Virus record (IMG/VR): IMGVR_UViG_3300044630_001752
Location: 1-23,923 of that record
Direction: 5' to 3' (one strand)
Length of the DNA stretch: 23,923 nucleotides
Source: a virus
Position numbers and translations under genes: made by a program. This document shows positions 21,147 through 23,923 of the stretch, piece after piece. A model generated the notes under the pieces. The model had not been told where the DNA came from. It worked only from the letters and a program-made list of their open reading frames with translations, and did not search any database. Numbering within the stretch: the first letter of the stretch is position 1; each line of letters opens with the position of its first letter.

Positions 21147-23923
21147 ATGGCAGTGATTTCCGTACCCTCTTCCGCAACTGGCGCGACGTACTCTGTCCGC
21201 ATCGCGGGTGACACTCCAACTGCCGCAGAGCAGGCTCGCATCGACGCCTATGTCGCGCAGATGGATGCCTCCATGGCACCAGTCACCCCAGCTGCCACAC
21301 CGGAAGACACTGGCCCTGACACCTCCTTCACCGGAGCTCTGCGTTACGCCTTTGATCAACCCCTCGAGAACATGGCCATCACCTCCAAGGCTCTTGGCGG
21401 AGAAGGCATTGCATCATTCCTCAGTGGACTGACGGAAGCCCCGGCTGGATACCAGCCTGCGTCTGAAGGCTTCATGAATGAGGACGGTGCACTCTTTGAC
21501 TTCTCATACCTGCCCCGCGCCGCTGTGGAGCAGACCGGCCAGTTTGTTGGCTCCATCGGGACACGTGCGGCTGGTGCCCTCCTCGGCGGTGCCGCTGGTT
21601 CTGTGATCCCCGGCGTTGGTAACGTCGCTGGCGCTGCTACTGGTGCCATTGCTGGCCCCGCCCTCTTCGAGGCCGTTCAGGTCCTTGGCCCTGTCGCCCT
21701 TGAGCGCGCAAAGAACAATGGCCGAGATGAGCCGAATGCTGAGGATTGGCTCGGCGCACTATCCACGGCTGGTGTCTCTGGTGCCCTCAACGCCATTGCC
21801 CCCGGACTGTCTGGCTTCGTTCGAAAGACTGTCGCTGAAGCTGGCACCGAAGGCTTGCAGTCCATCGTCCAGCAGGCTGGTGAAACTGCAGCAACTGACG
21901 TCGGCCTCGAGATCGATCCCCGTCAGGCTGCAGCCGAGGCAATCCTCGGTGGTACTGCCGCTGGCGCAATCACTGCGCCATTTGCAATTGCAGAAAGTCG
22001 CGCAGCAAAGCGCGACGCGGCAAAGAAGGCAGACGAGAAGGCCCTCAGCGACCTCGAGGAAGATCAGAAGGAGGAGGCTGAGGACGCCGCAAAACGCATC
22101 GCATTTGGTGATGCGGCCATGGCACCTCCTCCGCCCGTCGAAGCGGCACCTGAAAAGCCCAAGATGCCGGAGACAACATCCGAGCTTATCTCGACTCTTG
22201 TGTCTTCTCGCGCCAGACCGACGGACACTGAAGCTGCAGCGCCATCCGCGCCCTTGCCGCCAGTTCCCGGTGCACTTCAGTTGCCAAGCTACAGTGGCAT
22301 TCAGGCCCCTGCGCCCGCCGCCCCAGTGGATGAAGCCGCCCCTCCGGTCAAACAGGCTCCCGCAGCCCAGCCGTCAGCCCCCGCGCTTGAGACACTGCGG
22401 CGCGCACGTGAGCGTCAGCTTGCAGGCAGCAACCAGCTGGTCAGCAAGAAAGGGGCGCAACGCCTCGCAGACGCTGGCCTCCTTGCCCCTGAGGACCTTG
22501 ACGTCCCGGCTGTCGCCAACGCCAAGGTGAACGAGCTTCTCACGCTTGGGCCGGAGGAAGTTACTCGGCGCATGCAGGGGACGCAGCCCACCCCCACAGC
22601 GCCACCAGCGCCAGAGAGTCTTGTCACACCTGCCGAGAGTCTTGTCACACCTGAGGCACCGCGCCCAGCGCAGCCCTTCCGTTGGCGTGATTACACTGCG
22701 GCAACTCAGGCCGTGGTCAACGCCAAGGACGCGTCTGTCCCTGCCATCCAGAAGGCTGCAAGCACCGATCCCAAGAAGCCTGTACCACCTGTGGTGGCCA
22801 AAGCTATCCGCGACCGAATGGTTGCTGACGGCGTCATCGTTGCCGACAAGAAGTCCAAGGGTGGCTTCCGTGTGGTGCCGACACGTGTGCCTGAGGTTGA
22901 CCAGACGGAGAGCTATCGCCGCACCCTTGATGACCTGCATCAGGACGCACAGGACGCCACTGCAGCGCAGCAGAAGGCGCTCCTAGACGCACGTCGTGCA
23001 GAGCAGACTGGCTCCAAGGCTGACGCCCGCAAGTTCAACCTGCAGGCAGATGCCGCCGCAGAGCAACTGAACCGGCTGCAGGCCACCCGTCAGGAGGTTG
23101 AGGCTCGCCTGCCTAGGGCGACCACTGAGACCGTTGTGCCGCGCACTGAGGCACCGTTGTCGCCCGTCGCTGACGGCAAGGCTGCAGTGCCGATCACTGA
23201 GGCACCCCCTCGCGCTCAAGCTACCGCAGTGTCTGACCGCGCAAAGCGCCTCAAGCAGTCCATGGACTATTACCAGCGGGAATCAGCCCGCAAGGCAGCC
23301 GATGCACGTCGTCTCCGCGAGTCCGCGAAAAAAGTTCAATTGCCCAAATCCGACCAGCAGCGCATGCTCGATCTGGAGCGTGACGCCGCTGCGGATTCCC
23401 GCATGGCTCAGGGCATCCGCGCAGCTCTCGCCCGCCCTGCATCCGACATCGAGCAGGATCGCGTACAGAAAACGGCAGCCGCAGCCAAGGAGGCATCCGT
23501 CGCAGCCGAGGCCGCAGCACGGGCACCGATCTACACCGCCAAGGAAGGCCAGCTCTTCACCGCCTTCCGTCGCCGCCTCGACAACCTCGGCCTGTCTGAC
23601 GTGAAGCTTGTTGCAGAGCGTGTCATTCGCCCCGCCAATGCTCCGCAGAATGCCCTGATCGAGGGCATGATGGAGGTGGATCGCCGCAACGGGAACCGCA
23701 TCATCTCCTTGGCTCTGGGCGTGTACGACCCGAAGATGTCGCAGCAAGAGCTGTTCGATGCCATCTCTGCCGTGATGAACCACGAGGTCATCCACGCGAT
23801 CCGAAGCCTCGGCCTCTTCACCGACGGCGAGTGGAAGACCCTCAGCGATCTGGCGGCACGTCAGCGCTACATGAAGGTCAAAGATGGCAAGAGCGTCGAG
23901 CGTGGGTACACCTACCTGCAGCG
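21147..23923 (+). CDS. Very large polyvalent virion protein with HExxH motif, 3' partial
   Basis: At least 925 residues with no stop before the right edge. The N-terminus has hydrophobic Gly/Ala segments (~130-170: FVGSIGTRAAGALLGGAAGS, VAGAATGAIAGPALFEAV) and EAGTEGLQSIVQQAGETAAT at ~228-247, a pattern I recall from giant phage internal proteins. A Pro/Ala-rich linker lies at ~325-420 and charged coiled coils at ~600-790. At ~807-900 there is LFTAFRRRLDNLGLSDVKLV, IEGMMEVDRRNGNRIISLAL and then NHEVIHAIRSLGLF with HEVIH at 879-883, a zinc-metallopeptidase-like signature. Such proteins may be ejected and open a path through the host envelope (family knowledge plus inference). AGGGAG gives the start. 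Confidence 0.82.
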   Translation, partial: MAVISVPSSATGATYSVRIAGDTPTAAEQARIDAYVAQMDASMAPVTPAATPEDTGPDTSFTGALRYAFDQPLENMAITSKALGGEGIASFLSGLTEAPAGYQPASEGFMNEDGALFDFSYLPRAAVEQTGQFVGSIGTRAAGALLGGAAGSVIPGVGNVAGAATGAIAGPALFEAVQVLGPVALERAKNNGRDEPNAEDWLGALSTAGVSGALNAIAPGLSGFVRKTVAEAGTEGLQSIVQQAGETAATDVGLEIDPRQAAAEAILGGTAAGAITAPFAIAESRAAKRDAAKKADEKALSDLEEDQKEEAEDAAKRIAFGDAAMAPPPPVEAAPEKPKMPETTSELISTLVSSRARPTDTEAAAPSAPLPPVPGALQLPSYSGIQAPAPAAPVDEAAPPVKQAPAAQPSAPALETLRRARERQLAGSNQLVSKKGAQRLADAGLLAPEDLDVPAVANAKVNELLTLGPEEVTRRMQGTQPTPTAPPAPESLVTPAESLVTPEAPRPAQPFRWRDYTAATQAVVNAKDASVPAIQKAASTDPKKPVPPVVAKAIRDRMVADGVIVADKKSKGGFRVVPTRVPEVDQTESYRRTLDDLHQDAQDATAAQQKALLDARRAEQTGSKADARKFNLQADAAAEQLNRLQATRQEVEARLPRATTETVVPRTEAPLSPVADGKAAVPITEAPPRAQATAVSDRAKRLKQSMDYYQRESARKAADARRLRESAKKVQLPKSDQQRMLDLERDAAADSRMAQGIRAALARPASDIEQDRVQKTAAAAKEASVAAEAAARAPIYTAKEGQLFTAFRRRLDNLGLSDVKLVAERVIRPANAPQNALIEGMMEVDRRNGNRIISLALGVYDPKMSQQELFDAISAVMNHEVIHAIRSLGLFTDGEWKTLSDLAARQRYMKVKDGKSVERGYTYLQ

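Noticed and set aside
21616-22530. 304-aa + frame inside the giant virion gene
   Set aside because: Translation is Ser/Arg/Pro-rich noise. The frame from 21147 has clear domains and runs through the same DNA without a stop.
1-23923. tRNA genes, integrase, attachment sites or insertion sequences
   Set aside because: No cloverleaf-like sequence, recombinase motif or terminal inverted repeat was seen by eye; the gaps are too short to hold a tRNA, except possibly the 82-nt gap at 15282-15363, where none is visible.

Overview
The window is a continuous block of tailed-phage (or prophage) late genes. Every supported gene lies on the + strand, packed with ATGA, GTGA and TAATG stop/start overlaps. 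No gene-free gap exceeds about 85 nt, so no stretch over 300 bases needs separate description. GC content looks like roughly 60% by eye. Signal peptides, a lipobox and a spanin-like pair point to a Gram-negative host. Several families match ones I associate with marine phage metagenomes, so a phage of a marine or freshwater proteobacterium, perhaps an alphaproteobacterium, is my best guess (inference). The P22 gp10-like tail protein followed by large coiled-coil, ejection-type proteins suggests a podovirus-like particle. No capsid, portal, terminase, integrase or replication gene is in the window.

Region 1 (1-8749) is a host-recognition block. It has a long modular tail fibre cut by the left edge, a tail-fibre assembly chaperone-like gene, a protein made of 22-residue beta-type repeats with a Trp-repeat tail, a second long fibre, a beta-rich small protein and a second small fibre-associated gene.

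Region 2 (8753-13138) is a tightly coupled island of small genes, most predicted to act at the cell envelope. In order: a TM/coiled-coil protein and a lipoprotein (spanin-like pair), an Asn-rich secreted protein, an Ala-rich secreted protein, a second TM/coiled-coil protein, a Cys-rich one-TM miniprotein, a two-TM holin-like protein, a DUF2829 protein (the family of the Thoeris anti-defence protein Tad2), a small basic protein, a secreted staphylococcal-nuclease-type nuclease, and a GH19 endolysin with a peptidoglycan-binding domain. Together they look like a lysis, envelope and counter-defence cassette.

Region 3 (13168-23923) carries virion genes. It has a P22 gp10-like tail protein, a small unknown, a Gly-rich virion-type protein, a GNAT-like protein, a 735-aa protein with two hendecad-based repeat arrays, a 630-aa unknown, and a very large protein cut by the right edge that carries an HEVIH zinc-peptidase-type motif. 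The last three have the size, composition and order expected of internal ejection proteins.

Transcription units seem to begin near 4108, 13141, 15325 and 21116. At each point a hairpin lies next to a TATAAT-like hexamer. All functional statements come from reading translated sequence by eye; no database search was run.
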